From positions 1-64,000 of the forward strand of contig NZ_QVLR01000094.1 in NCBI RefSeq assembly GCF_014822185.1: a stretch of DNA of 64,000 nucleotides, given 5' to 3'. The DNA comes from Azoarcus sp. Aa7 (lineage in GTDB: Bacteria > Pseudomonadota > Gammaproteobacteria > Burkholderiales > Rhodocyclaceae). A program made the translations under genes and the position numbers. Positions 1-8,439 of this stretch are shown piece by piece; within the stretch, counting starts at the first letter, position 1, and each line of letters opens with the position of its first letter. A model generated the notes under the pieces. It was given only the letters and a program-made list of their open reading frames with translations, searched no databases and was not told the DNA's origin.

Positions 1-1096
1 TGCCCCAGCCGCAGTTGAAGAAGAGGCCCCCGACCGGCGTGGCCGAGATGATCGGGCAGGCGTCCGGGCAGGTATCGACGATGCCGCCCCACTGGCGGTT
101 CATGCGCACGCGCGAGAACATCGGGAACAGCTCGACGATGGCCTGCAGCGTGTGCTCGATGGTCGAGTAGCTGCCGCGCTGGCCGTAGCCGTTGTAGCCG
201 TCGATGCCGGCGCCGATGACGAGGTCGCCCTTGTCAGACTGGCTGACGTAGCCGTGCACCTTGTTCGACATCACGACGGTGTCGAGGATGGGCTTCATCG
301 GCTCGGACACCAGCGCCTGCAGCGGGTGCGACTCGATCGGCAGCTGGAAGCCGGCCATCTTGGCGAGCACGCCGGAGTTGCCGGCGGTGACCACGCCCAC
401 GGTGTCGGCGGCGATGAAGCCGCGGTTGGTTTCGACGCCAATCACCTTGTTGCCGTTCTTGCGGATGCCGGTGACTTCGGTCTGCTGCAGCATGTCGACG
501 CCCAGCGCATCGGCGCCGCGCGCGAAGCCCCAGGCGACCGCGTCGTGACGCGCGACCCCGCCGCGCGGCTGCCACGAGGCGCCCATCACCGGATAGCGGG
601 TGTTCTTCGACAGGTCCATGATCGGCACGATCTCCTGGATCTGCTTCACGTCCAGCACTTCGCCGTCGATGCCGTTCAGGCGGTTGGCGTTCACGCGCCG
701 GTGGATGTCGCGCATGTCCTGCAGCGTGTGGCCGAGGTTCATCACGCCGCGCTGCGAGTACATCACGTTGTAGTTCAGATCCTGCGACAGGCCTTCCCAC
801 AGCTTCATCGCGTGCTCATACAGCCACGCGGCCTCGTCCCACAGGTAGTTCGAGCGCACGATGGTGGTGTTGCGCGCGGTGTTGCCCCCGCCCAGCCAGC
901 CCTTCTCGACCACCGCGACGTTGGTGATGCCGTGTTCCTTGGCGAGGTAGTAGGCGGTGGCGAGCCCGTGGCCGCCACCGCCCACGACGATGATGTCGTA
1001 CTTCTTCTTCGGCGTCGGGTTGCGCCACGCGCGCTGCCAGTTCTCGTGGTAGGTGAGCGCGTGCTTGACGAGCCCGAATCCTGAGTAATGTTGCAT
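1..1096 (-). CDS. soxB: Sarcosine oxidase beta subunit (partial, 3' end off window)
   Basis: FAD-dependent subunit of heterotetrameric sarcosine oxidase, which converts sarcosine to glycine and passes the methyl group to THF as methylene-THF. Seen: about 365 N-terminal residues with a dinucleotide-binding motif ([19 protein letters not shown], residues ~34-52), then a [10 protein letters not shown] segment typical of the family. The ATG at 1096 is 19 bp after the serine dehydratase stop and is preceded by AGGAGA. It is the last visible gene of the glyA-sdaA-soxB run; soxD, soxA and soxG would be expected beyond the left edge. The gene is cut by the window, so the C-terminus cannot be checked. 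Confidence 0.93.
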   Translation of the reverse strand, partial: MQHYSGFGLVKHALTYHENWQRAWRNPTPKKKYDIIVVGGGGHGLATAYYLAKEHGITNVAVVEKGWLGGGNTARNTTIVRSNYLWDEAAWLYEHAMKLWEGLSQDLNYNVMYSQRGVMNLGHTLQDMRDIHRRVNANRLNGIDGEVLDVKQIQEIVPIMDLSKNTRYPVMGASWQPRGGVARHDAVAWGFARGADALGVDMLQQTEVTGIRKNGNKVIGVETNRGFIAADTVGVVTAGNSGVLAKMAGFQLPIESHPLQALVSEPMKPILDTVVMSNKVHGYVSQSDKGDLVIGAGIDGYNGYGQRGSYSTIEHTLQAIVELFPMFSRVRMNRQWGGIVDTCPDACPIISATPVGGLFFNCGWG

Positions 1097-1115
1097 GACT
1101 CTGTTCTCCTGATCT

Positions 1116-2495
1116 TCAGCACTCGATGACATTCACGGCCAACCCGCCGCGCGAGGTTTCCTTGTACTTGTCCTTCATGTCGCGGCCGGTGTCGCGCATG
1201 GTCTTGATCACCTTGTCGAGCGACACGAAGTGCTTGCCGTCGCCGCGCAGCGCCATGCGCGCGGCGTTGATCGCCTTGATCGAGCCCATCGCGTTGCGCT
1301 CGATGCACGGCACCTGCACCAGCCCGCCCACCGGGTCGCAGGTGAGCCCGAGGTTGTGCTCCATGCCGATCTCGGCGGCGTTCTCGACCTGCTCGGGGGT
1401 ACCGCCGAGCACCTCGGTGAGCGCGCCCGCGGCCATCGAGCACGCCACGCCGACCTCGCCCTGGCAGCCGACTTCGGCCCCCGAGATCGAGGCGTTCTCC
1501 TTGAAGAGAATGCCGATCGCGGCGGCCGTGGCGAGGAAGCGCACGACGCCGTCCTCGGTCGCGCCGGGGATGAAGCGGTAGTAGTAGTGCAGCACCGCCG
1601 GGATGATGCCGGCCGCGCCGTTGGTCGGCGCGGTGACGATGCGCCCGCCCGCGGCGTTCTCCTCGTTCACCGCCAGCGCGTAGAGATTCACCCAGTCCAT
1701 CGTCGTGAGCGGATCGCGCAGCGAGGCTTCGGGCGCCGCGGACAGCATGCGGTGCATCGCCGCGGCGCGGCGCTTGACCTTCATGCCCCCGGGCAGCGTG
1801 CCTTCGATCTCGCAGCCGCGCCGCACGCAGGCCTGCATCACCTTCCAGATGTGCAGCAGGCCGTTCCTCGTCTCGGCTTCGCTCCGCCAGGCCTTCTCGT
1901 TCTCCAGCATCAGCTGGCTGATGGAGAGTTCGTTCACCGCGCACTGCGTGAGCAGCTGGTCGGCGCTGTGGAAGGGGTACGGCAGCTCGGTCGCGTCCTC
2001 GACGATGCGATCCGCGCCGGCGGCGGCCTCGTTCACGACGAAGCCGCCGCCGACCGAGTAATAGACCCGGCTGACGAGCTCGACCTCATCGTCGCCGAAG
2101 GCCGTCAGGCGCATGCCGTTGGGGTGGAACGGCAGCGTCTGGCGGCGCAGGAAGACGAGGTCCGCCTTCTCGTCGAACGCCACCGCGTGCAAGCCCATCA
2201 CGGTCAGTCGCTTGGCCTCGCGGATGCGCGCGAGGCGGGTGTCGATCGTGTCCGGATCGATGAGGTCGGGCGCCTCGCCTTCGAGGCCCAGCAGCACCGC
2301 CTTGTCGCTGCCGTGGCCCTTGCCGGTCGCACCGAGCGAGCCGTACAACTCGGCCTTCACGCGCCGCACGCGCGCCAGCAGCCCGTCGTCCTTGAGTCCT
2401 GCCGCAAAGGTCAGGGCGGCACGCATGGGCCCCACGGTGTGGGAACTGGACGGGCCGATGCCGACCTTGAACATCTCGAATACGCTGATCGCCAT
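1116..2495 (-). CDS. sdaA: L-serine ammonia-lyase (iron-sulfur type)
   Basis: Deaminates L-serine to pyruvate and ammonia, the exit to central metabolism for serine made by the upstream GlyA. The single chain of 459 residues has the expected SDH beta domain at the N-terminus ([15 protein letters not shown] near residue 15) followed by the alpha domain. That domain carries the conserved Cys residues of the 4Fe-4S cluster ([31 protein letters not shown]), and the protein ends in a conserved C-terminal Cys (NVIEC). It starts 22 bp after glyA and ends 19 bp before soxB, so it is almost certainly co-transcribed with them. Pseudomonas betaine clusters also recruit a serine dehydratase (sdaB). Confidence 0.95.
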   Translation of the reverse strand: MAISVFEMFKVGIGPSSSHTVGPMRAALTFAAGLKDDGLLARVRRVKAELYGSLGATGKGHGSDKAVLLGLEGEAPDLIDPDTIDTRLARIREAKRLTVMGLHAVAFDEKADLVFLRRQTLPFHPNGMRLTAFGDDEVELVSRVYYSVGGGFVVNEAAAGADRIVEDATELPYPFHSADQLLTQCAVNELSISQLMLENEKAWRSEAETRNGLLHIWKVMQACVRRGCEIEGTLPGGMKVKRRAAAMHRMLSAAPEASLRDPLTTMDWVNLYALAVNEENAAGGRIVTAPTNGAAGIIPAVLHYYYRFIPGATEDGVVRFLATAAAIGILFKENASISGAEVGCQGEVGVACSMAAGALTEVLGGTPEQVENAAEIGMEHNLGLTCDPVGGLVQVPCIERNAMGSIKAINAARMALRGDGKHFVSLDKVIKTMRDTGRDMKDKYKETSRGGLAVNVIEC

Positions 2496-2517
2496 GGCGT
2501 GTCGCTCCCGTGGCCGC

Positions 2518-3792
2518 TCAGCGGCTGGCCGGATAGACCGGGAAGCGCGCGCACAGGCTCTTCGCCTTCTCGCGCACCGCGGCGATCACCGACTCGATTT
2601 GGTCAACGCGGTCGATGTGGTCGAGCACGTCGCAGATCCAGTGCGTGAGTTCCTTCGCTTCGGCCTCCTTGAAGCCGCGCGTGGTGATCGCGGGCGTGCC
2701 GATGCGGATGCCGCTGGTCACGAAGGGCGACTGCGGATCGTTGGGCACGGCGTTCTTGTTCACCGTGATGTTCGCCGCGCCGAGCGCCGCATCGGCCTGC
2801 TTGCCGGTGAGGCCCTTGGCGACCAGATCGACGAGGAACAGGTGGTCGTCGGTGCCGCCCGACACGATCTTGTAGCCGCGCTCGATGAACACGCCGGCCA
2901 TCGCCCGCGCGTTCTTGACCACCTGCTGCTGGTAGGCGCGGAACTCGGGCTGCAGCGCCTCCTTCAGCGCGACGGCCTTGGCGGCGATGACGTGCATCAG
3001 CGGGCCGCCCTGGATGCCGGGGAACACCACCGCGTTGAGCTTCTTCTCGAGCTCGGCGTTGGCACGCGCGAGGATCAGGCCGCCGCGCGGGCCGCGCAGG
3101 GTCTTGTGGGTGGTGGTGGTGACGACGTCGGCGAAGGGGATGGGGTTGGGGTACAGGCCCGCCGCGACGAGCCCGGCGACGTGGGCCATGTCGACGAAGA
3201 GCTTGGCGCCGACGAGGTCCGCGATCTCGCGGAAGCGCTTCCAGTCGACGACGCGCGAGTAGGCCGAGAAGCCCGCGACGATCATCTTCGGCTTGTGCTC
3301 GCGCGCGAGCGCCTCGACCTGCGCGTAGTCGATCTCGCCGGTCGCTTCGTCGAGACCGTACTGCACCGCGTTGTAGAGCTTGCCGGAGAAGTTCACCTTG
3401 GCGCCGTGCGTCAGGTGGCCGCCGTGCGCGAGGCTCATGCCCAGCACGGTGTCGTGGGGTTCGAGCAGCGCCATGTACACCGCCGCGTTGGCCTGCGAGC
3501 CCGAGTGCGGCTGCACGTTCGCGTAGTCCGCGCCGAAGAGCCGTTTCGCGCGGTCGATCGCCAGCTGCTCCACGACATCCACGTGCTCGCAGCCGCCGTA
3601 GTAGCGCTTCGCCGGGTAGCCCTCGGCGTACTTGTTGGTCAGCACGCTGCCCTGCGCTTCCAGCACGCGCGGGCTGGTGTAGTTCTCGGAGGCGATCAGC
3701 TCGATGTGCGATTCCTGGCGCTCGAACTCGGCGTCCATCGCCGCCTGCAGCTCGTCGTCGAAATCGGCAATGCGGTCGGTCAGTGCAAACAT
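2518..3792 (-). CDS. glyA: Serine hydroxymethyltransferase
   Basis: PLP enzyme that interconverts glycine plus methylene-THF with serine. In this setting it would combine the glycine left after betaine demethylation with the methylene-THF released by sarcosine oxidase. The 424-residue protein is of normal length; the PLP lysine lies in [14 protein letters not shown] (Lys230), with the family motif [10 protein letters not shown] at ~97-106. The ATG at 3792 follows a purine-rich AGGAGACACGCTGA. It leads the glyA-sdaA-soxB run and is separated from the small upstream gene by 255 bp holding a terminator, so it probably has its own promoter. This may be a dedicated second glyA besides a housekeeping copy, as in Pseudomonas; that is inference. 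Confidence 0.96.
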   Translation of the reverse strand: MFALTDRIADFDDELQAAMDAEFERQESHIELIASENYTSPRVLEAQGSVLTNKYAEGYPAKRYYGGCEHVDVVEQLAIDRAKRLFGADYANVQPHSGSQANAAVYMALLEPHDTVLGMSLAHGGHLTHGAKVNFSGKLYNAVQYGLDEATGEIDYAQVEALAREHKPKMIVAGFSAYSRVVDWKRFREIADLVGAKLFVDMAHVAGLVAAGLYPNPIPFADVVTTTTHKTLRGPRGGLILARANAELEKKLNAVVFPGIQGGPLMHVIAAKAVALKEALQPEFRAYQQQVVKNARAMAGVFIERGYKIVSGGTDDHLFLVDLVAKGLTGKQADAALGAANITVNKNAVPNDPQSPFVTSGIRIGTPAITTRGFKEAEAKELTHWICDVLDHIDRVDQIESVIAAVREKAKSLCARFPVYPASR

Positions 3793-4008
3793 TCAGCGTG
3801 TCTCCTGTTTAAAAATGGCTCGGGCGAACCTCAAGCGGGCCGCCGGCGCGTCGCGTGAATGTGTCAAATATTAGGAACTTGGCCTGACCCTAAATTGCCT
3901 GTATCCGTCACCTACGTGTTCAATACGGACCGGCCAGGAAGAAACCGGCCCGAAAAGGACAACGCCGCCGGTGCGAGACGCGCCGGCGGCGAAAAGGACG
4001 AGGTCGGA

Positions 4009-4033
4009 AGAAAAAAAAGTGCGGCCGCGCCGC
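4009..4033 (-). terminator. Rho-independent terminator of the dgc operon
   Basis: Read on the minus strand, a GC-rich hairpin (GCGGC-GCG-GCCGC, 4021-4033) is followed by an uninterrupted run of eight T (4011-4018). It lies 15 bp past the stop of the small gene at 4048. A second GC hairpin (CGCCGCCGG/CCGGCGGCG, 3963-3991) follows with only a weak T tract. The rest of the 255 bp between glyA and the small gene would hold the glyA promoter; I see no clear -35/-10. Confidence 0.7.
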
Positions 4034-4047
4034 GCTCAAAGTGCCAT

Positions 4048-4269
4048 TCAGGGCAAAAGGATCAACTCGACTGCCCGGCGCACCTGGGGCTGCAGCGTGA
4101 CGCCCTCGGCGCACAAGGCGGCGATCAGTTCGGGCAATCCATCGACGGGTTGCGCCGCCCGCACGATCGATGCGCCGTATTCGGGCGAAGCGTCCGCCGG
4201 CAAGTCGATCCCGAGTTCATGCAGGCGTTGGCGGAAATCGTCAATGTCGACGAGGTCGGCGAACATCAT
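4048..4269 (-). CDS. Small hypothetical protein in the dgc operon
   Basis: A 73-residue acidic-to-neutral soluble protein that I do not recognise. The double ATG at 4269/4266 was chosen because GGAGG stands 8 bases upstream; longer starts lack this. The protein contains DLVDIDDFRQRLHELGIDL and then an Ala/Leu-rich helical C-terminus, with no cysteines, signal peptide or membrane segment. It is the last gene before the operon terminator, 64 bp after the ETF beta-like gene, so it is probably co-expressed with the dimethylglycine demethylase genes. A small accessory or regulatory role is possible but unsupported. Confidence 0.6.
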   Translation of the reverse strand: MMFADLVDIDDFRQRLHELGIDLPADASPEYGASIVRAAQPVDGLPELIAALCAEGVTLQPQVRRAVELILLP

Positions 4270-4333
4270 GGCTTCGTCCTCCGGCACCGAAAGCCTTTCT
4301 CCAAGCACGCACTGCGCCGGTTCAGGAGTGCTC

Positions 4334-5152
4334 TCATCGCAAAACCCCCTCTTCGCGCAACAGCTTCAGGATGGCCTCGGCACCCGCTTGCGCCGAGACG
4401 CCCGTGAGCACCTGGCCGCCACCGCCCTCGGCCTTCGCCGCGGCGGCCTTGAAACGGTCGCGCGCCGACGTCGCCTTGACGATCTTGAGGCGCTTGGGAC
4501 GCTTGCGCGCCGGTGCGGTGGTCCAGCTTTGCGCGTCCCCATCCGGCGTGACCGGGGTATCGAGTCGTTGCAGTCCGCCCCGCCGGGCAGGTCCGAATGC
4601 GCTCTGTCGCGCCGGCTGCGCGGCGGCATCGACGGTGACGACGGCAGGCAGCCGCACCTTCAACCGCCGCCGTTGCCCACGCGGCAGCGCCTGCAGCACG
4701 ATCATCGAATCGCCATCGACCGATTCGACCGCCGCCAGGCCGCACACCAGCGACCAGCCCAACCGCTCGGCCAAAAGGAAAGGCACGAGTCCGGACGCTT
4801 CGCCGGTCTCGCCCCGCGCGCCGCACAGTACGAGGCGCGGGCCCAGCTCACGCAGCCAGGCTTCGAGTGCAGGCACGATATCGGCCCCCGCGGGTTGCTG
4901 CAGCACATCGACGCCCGCGATGCCCATGCCCAGATAAGCGCGGAGCGCAGCTTCCGACTCCGGCGAGCATTCGCCCGCATGCGCCAGATGCAGATTCCCG
5001 CCCGTCGCGAGCGACAAGCCGATCTCGACCGCCCGCGCATCGTATTCCGCGCGCCGCGGGCGTCCCGTCACGGGATGACGCCCGACCGAAACCAGCGCGG
5101 CAACCTTCACGCGCTCCTGGCCGGTGACGTTTCTGTTGCCATCACGCTGCAT
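4334..5152 (-). CDS. etfB: ETF beta-like subunit of the dimethylglycine demethylase cluster
   Basis: Electron-transfer flavoprotein beta-type subunit, 272 residues, the cytoplasmic partner of the alpha subunit encoded just upstream. Motifs seen: VKVAALVSVGRHPVTGRPRR at the N-terminus, a domain with LVLCGARGETGEASGLVPFL (typical ETF beta region), and LKVRLPAVVTVDAAAQPARQ before a basic Lys/Arg-rich stretch. The ATG at 5152 overlaps the end of etfA by 11 bp and gives a start matching family length; the upstream extension encodes shadow sequence. In Pseudomonas a similar pair sits after dgcAB and is thought to accept electrons from dimethylglycine oxidation. The sequence has diverged from housekeeping ETF. 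Confidence 0.85.
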   Translation of the reverse strand: MQRDGNRNVTGQERVKVAALVSVGRHPVTGRPRRAEYDARAVEIGLSLATGGNLHLAHAGECSPESEAALRAYLGMGIAGVDVLQQPAGADIVPALEAWLRELGPRLVLCGARGETGEASGLVPFLLAERLGWSLVCGLAAVESVDGDSMIVLQALPRGQRRRLKVRLPAVVTVDAAAQPARQSAFGPARRGGLQRLDTPVTPDGDAQSWTTAPARKRPKRLKIVKATSARDRFKAAAAKAEGGGGQVLTGVSAQAGAEAILKLLREEGVLR

Positions 5153-6398
5153 TTCGCTGCTCCTTCTTGACCCCGTCGACCAGCTCCACCAAGGCGGCGA
5201 GAACTTCGCTCGAATCCGCAATCACGGCGAGGTCGGCGCGCTTCACCATGTCGCAGCCCGGATCCGTGTTGATCGCGATGACCTTGTCACACTGCTGGAT
5301 GCCTTGCAGGTGCTGGATCGCGCCCGAGATGCCCACGGCCAGATACACGCGCGCCGTCACCCAGGTGCCGGTCGCGCCGACCTGGCGATGGCGTGGCATG
5401 AAACCGTTGTCCACCGCCACGCGCGAGGCGCCTTCGGTTGCGCCGAGGACGCTTGCTGCGCGGTGGAACCCGCCCCAATCGCGGATGCCGTTTCCCGCGG
5501 ACAGGATGAATTCCGCCTCGGCCAGCGCCACGCTGGAAGGATCGACCGCGACGGCACCCAGGTCCTCGATGCGGCGCAGCGCCTGCGGCAGGGCCGCGGG
5601 CGGCGCAATCGACTCGGCGGCGTGCGTGCTCTCGCTCACCGGTTCGGCGCACTCGGGCAAGGCCAGCACGATGCGCGGCAGGCGCCGGGTAACGTCCGTC
5701 GCGCCGGCCGCGCCACGCCCCGTGCACTCTCCGTTCGCGATCTGCCAGACCTGAGTCGCCGGACGTTCGCCGAGGCGTGCGGCGAGCCTCCGGCCGAGCT
5801 CCGCTCCGCCCAGGGACGAATCGGGGAAAAGCCAGTGGCGCGGCTCGTGCTGGCGCTCGACACCGCCCAGCGCGGTCAGGCGCTGCTCCGGCGCGTACCC
5901 CTCGAAGCGCTCGCCCGCGAAACTGACCACGCGATCGACGCCGGCATCGCCGAGCGCGTCCTCGCGCGATTCGCCGAAGCTCACCAGCAACACGGCCCCC
6001 TGCCCGGCGCTGTCCTCGTCCGCGAGCTGGCGCGCCAGTCCCAGCACGTCCCGGTCGTGTGCCGACAGGCGACCGCCGGGCATGTCCGCGACCACGGCGA
6101 CGTAGAAAGCGGGCGTCTCGATCCGGATCTGGCGCCGTGTCGGGGCTGCCGCTGCCTCTCGCCTGGCCGACGCTCCGGCGTTGGCGGTCTGGGCACCGCT
6201 TCGGTCGATGCGACGGACGCCGTTCGGGCCGATGAACCCCACCGCATGGGGATTGCGCCGGATGATCCCGTTCGGCCCCATCCACTTCGCTGCAGGGGTG
6301 CTTCCGCCCATCCGGGCGAGGACGGCATCGTGCTCGGGATGCAGCCGATTGCGCGCGATCCACTCCGTGCGCGGGTCGCGTCGAATGATGTCGTTCAC
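5142..6398 (-). CDS. etfA: ETF alpha-like subunit of the dimethylglycine demethylase cluster
   Basis: FAD-binding electron-transfer flavoprotein alpha subunit, 418 residues. The C-terminal FAD domain is clear: SAGNGIRDWGGFHRAASVLG, RHRQVGATGTWVTARVYLAV and GAIQHLQGIQ, then a cofactor segment (VIAINTDPGCDMVKRADLAV). The N-terminus has an unusual extension of roughly 80 residues with repeated IIRR-N/D-P-x-x-x-W/G elements before the ETF fold. Start: the GTG at 6398 overlaps the dgcB stop as GTGA, indicating translational coupling; a longer open frame runs inside dgcB and is rejected. Electrons from DgcA would pass through this pair to DgcB or the quinone pool (inference from gene order). Confidence 0.87.
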   Translation of the reverse strand: MNDIIRRDPRTEWIARNRLHPEHDAVLARMGGSTPAAKWMGPNGIIRRNPHAVGFIGPNGVRRIDRSGAQTANAGASARREAAAAPTRRQIRIETPAFYVAVVADMPGGRLSAHDRDVLGLARQLADEDSAGQGAVLLVSFGESREDALGDAGVDRVVSFAGERFEGYAPEQRLTALGGVERQHEPRHWLFPDSSLGGAELGRRLAARLGERPATQVWQIANGECTGRGAAGATDVTRRLPRIVLALPECAEPVSESTHAAESIAPPAALPQALRRIEDLGAVAVDPSSVALAEAEFILSAGNGIRDWGGFHRAASVLGATEGASRVAVDNGFMPRHRQVGATGTWVTARVYLAVGISGAIQHLQGIQQCDKVIAINTDPGCDMVKRADLAVIADSSEVLAALVELVDGVKKEQRNAA

Positions 6399-8365
6399 GC
6401 TGCCACCTCCTCTGCCACATCCTTTTTCGCGCGCTGCGCCGCGGCAGGCGCTGCCACCAGCTGCGCTGCAACCAGCTCCGCGATGTCGAGCACCTCGGGC
6501 CGCGGCCCGACGACGCCTTCGAGCATCGCCGTGCATTGCGGGCATCCCACCGCCACGACGTCGGCCTTCGTCGCGTTGATTTCCTCCATGCGCATGTCGG
6601 GGATGCGTCGCTTGCCGGGAATGTCGGTGATCGGCGCCCCGCCGCCGCCGCCGCAGCAGCGCGAACGGAAGCCGGAACGCTCCATGTCCACCACCTTGAT
6701 GCCGATGCCCTTGAGGGCCTTGCGCGGCGCCTCGTATTCGCCGTTGTAGCGGCCGAGGTAGCACGGGTCGTGGTAGGTCACGCGGCCGCCGGTCCATTCG
6801 CCCAGCGCGAGCCGGCCCTTCTCCATCAGGCTGGAAATGAAGGTGCTGTGGTGGCTCACCGTGTAGCTCGCACCGAACGCGCCATACTCGTTCTTCAGCA
6901 CGTGGAAACTGTGCGGGTCGCAGGTCACGATTTCGCGGAAGCGGTACTTCGCGAGCGTCGCCGCGTTACGCGCCGCCAGCGCCTGGAAAGTCGCCTCGTC
7001 GCCGAGGCGACGGGCGACGTCGCCGCTGTCGAGTTCCTCGTTGCCGAGCACCGCGAAATCCACCTTGGCCGCGCGCAGGATCTTCACCAGCGCACGCAGC
7101 GTGCGCTGATTGCGCATGTCGAAGGCGCCGTCGCCCATCCACAGCAGCACGTCCGCCGACCCGCGCGCCGACATCAGCGGCAGGTCCAGATCCGCCGCCC
7201 AGTTCATGCGCGAAGCCGGATCGAAACCGCCGGGGTTGTCGGTCGTGGCGAGGTTCTCGAGCACTTCCCTGCCCTTGTTCGGCGTGTTGCCGTGTTCCAT
7301 CGTCAGATGGCGCCGCATGTCGACGATCGCATCGACATGCTCGATCATCATCGGACACTCCTCGACGCAGGCGCGGCAGGTCGTGCACGACCACAGCGTT
7401 TCCGCGTCGACCAGCGCGCGCCCCCCCTCATGCCCCCCTCGCAGCACGATCGCGCTGTGCGCGTCGCCGCCGTGCTCGCCGACCGGCTTGCCGGGATAGG
7501 GCGAGCCCGCATAGGCAGCGTCCGTGCCGCCGGCCATGCCGACGACCATGTCCTGGATGAGTTTCTTGGGATTGAGCGGCTGGCCAGCGGCGAACGCCGG
7601 GCACATCGCCTCGCAGCGCCCGCACTGCACACAGGCATCGAAACCCAGCAGCTGGTTCCAGGTGAAATCCGCCGGCTTGCCGACGCCCAAGGGCGCCTCG
7701 GGATTGCCGAGATCGAGCGGCTTGAGGCCGGTCGAGCGCCCGCCGCCGAAACGTTCGGGCCGGCGGTGGAAGGCGAGGTGCAGCGCACCGGCGAAGGCGT
7801 GCTTCATCGGCCCGCCCCAGGTCATGCCGAGGAACATCTCGGCGATGCCCCATGCGACGACGAGCGTCAGCACCCCGGCCAGCGCCCAGCCTCCGAACGA
7901 GGCCGGCACCACCCCGGCCGTCGGCAGCGTGACCAGGAACACGCCGCTCGCGAACGCGAAGAGGCTCTTCGGCAGCCGCATCCATGGGCCGCGCGACAGG
8001 CGTACGGGCGGATTGCGCCGACGCGCCGCGACGCGCAACGCGCCCGCGAACATCACGACGGAGGCCGCGATCAGCGCCCAGCTCAGCACGCGGCTCTCCA
8101 GCTGGAAGCCATGCACGAGGATGAGCAGCACGGCCGCCGCAACGAAACCGCCGCCGGTCGCCACATGGGTATTCGCGAACACCTTGTCGCGCGCGACGAC
8201 GTCGTGGAGGTCCACCAGGTAACGGCGCGGCATCGCTGCCAGTCCGCCGAGCACGGACACCGGCGAAGGCCTGCCCTGGCGCCACAGGCCGATTCGCCGG
8301 AGGGCGCCCAGCAGCGCGAGCGCCAGCGCCCCGAGGACCAGAACTGGGAGTACTACATCAAGCAT
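6395..8365 (-). CDS. dgcB: Dimethylglycine demethylase-associated iron-sulfur protein DgcB
   Basis: 656-residue membrane-anchored iron-sulfur oxidoreductase of the GlpC/HdrD type, needed with DgcA for dimethylglycine demethylation in Pseudomonas. Order: N-terminal membrane helices (MLDVVLPVLVLGALALALL and further hydrophobic segments to ~residue 200); two 4Fe-4S motifs (CVQCGRCEAMC and CTTCRACVEEC, middle third); C-terminal CCG-type domain with HDPCYLGRYNGEYEAPR-like and RSRCCGGGGGAP motifs. The ATG at 8365 has AGGAGAG upstream; an in-frame GTG at 8407 lacks a site. It probably delivers electrons to quinone. The stop overlaps the GTG of etfA. Strong match in order and content to the Pseudomonas dgcA-dgcB-etf run. 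Confidence 0.92.
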   Translation of the reverse strand: MLDVVLPVLVLGALALALLGALRRIGLWRQGRPSPVSVLGGLAAMPRRYLVDLHDVVARDKVFANTHVATGGGFVAAAVLLILVHGFQLESRVLSWALIAASVVMFAGALRVAARRRNPPVRLSRGPWMRLPKSLFAFASGVFLVTLPTAGVVPASFGGWALAGVLTLVVAWGIAEMFLGMTWGGPMKHAFAGALHLAFHRRPERFGGGRSTGLKPLDLGNPEAPLGVGKPADFTWNQLLGFDACVQCGRCEAMCPAFAAGQPLNPKKLIQDMVVGMAGGTDAAYAGSPYPGKPVGEHGGDAHSAIVLRGGHEGGRALVDAETLWSCTTCRACVEECPMMIEHVDAIVDMRRHLTMEHGNTPNKGREVLENLATTDNPGGFDPASRMNWAADLDLPLMSARGSADVLLWMGDGAFDMRNQRTLRALVKILRAAKVDFAVLGNEELDSGDVARRLGDEATFQALAARNAATLAKYRFREIVTCDPHSFHVLKNEYGAFGASYTVSHHSTFISSLMEKGRLALGEWTGGRVTYHDPCYLGRYNGEYEAPRKALKGIGIKVVDMERSGFRSRCCGGGGGAPITDIPGKRRIPDMRMEEINATKADVVAVGCPQCTAMLEGVVGPRPEVLDIAELVAAQLVAAPAAAQRAKKDVAEEVAA

Positions 8366-8439
8366 ACAACTCTCCTTGCCTCTGCAGTCCGGCGAGGAGC
8401 CCGGCACGTGGCCGGGCTCTCATCCCGCCGGGCGAATCC

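Noticed and set aside
3859-4407. 182-codon plus-strand frame across the glyA upstream region
   Set aside because: It runs antisense through a clear terminator and the small gene with a good ribosome site, and its translation has no recognisable features.
8366-8407. Upstream GTG start for dgcB
   Set aside because: It would add 14 residues with no ribosome site; the ATG at 8365 has AGGAGAG and begins directly with the membrane helix.
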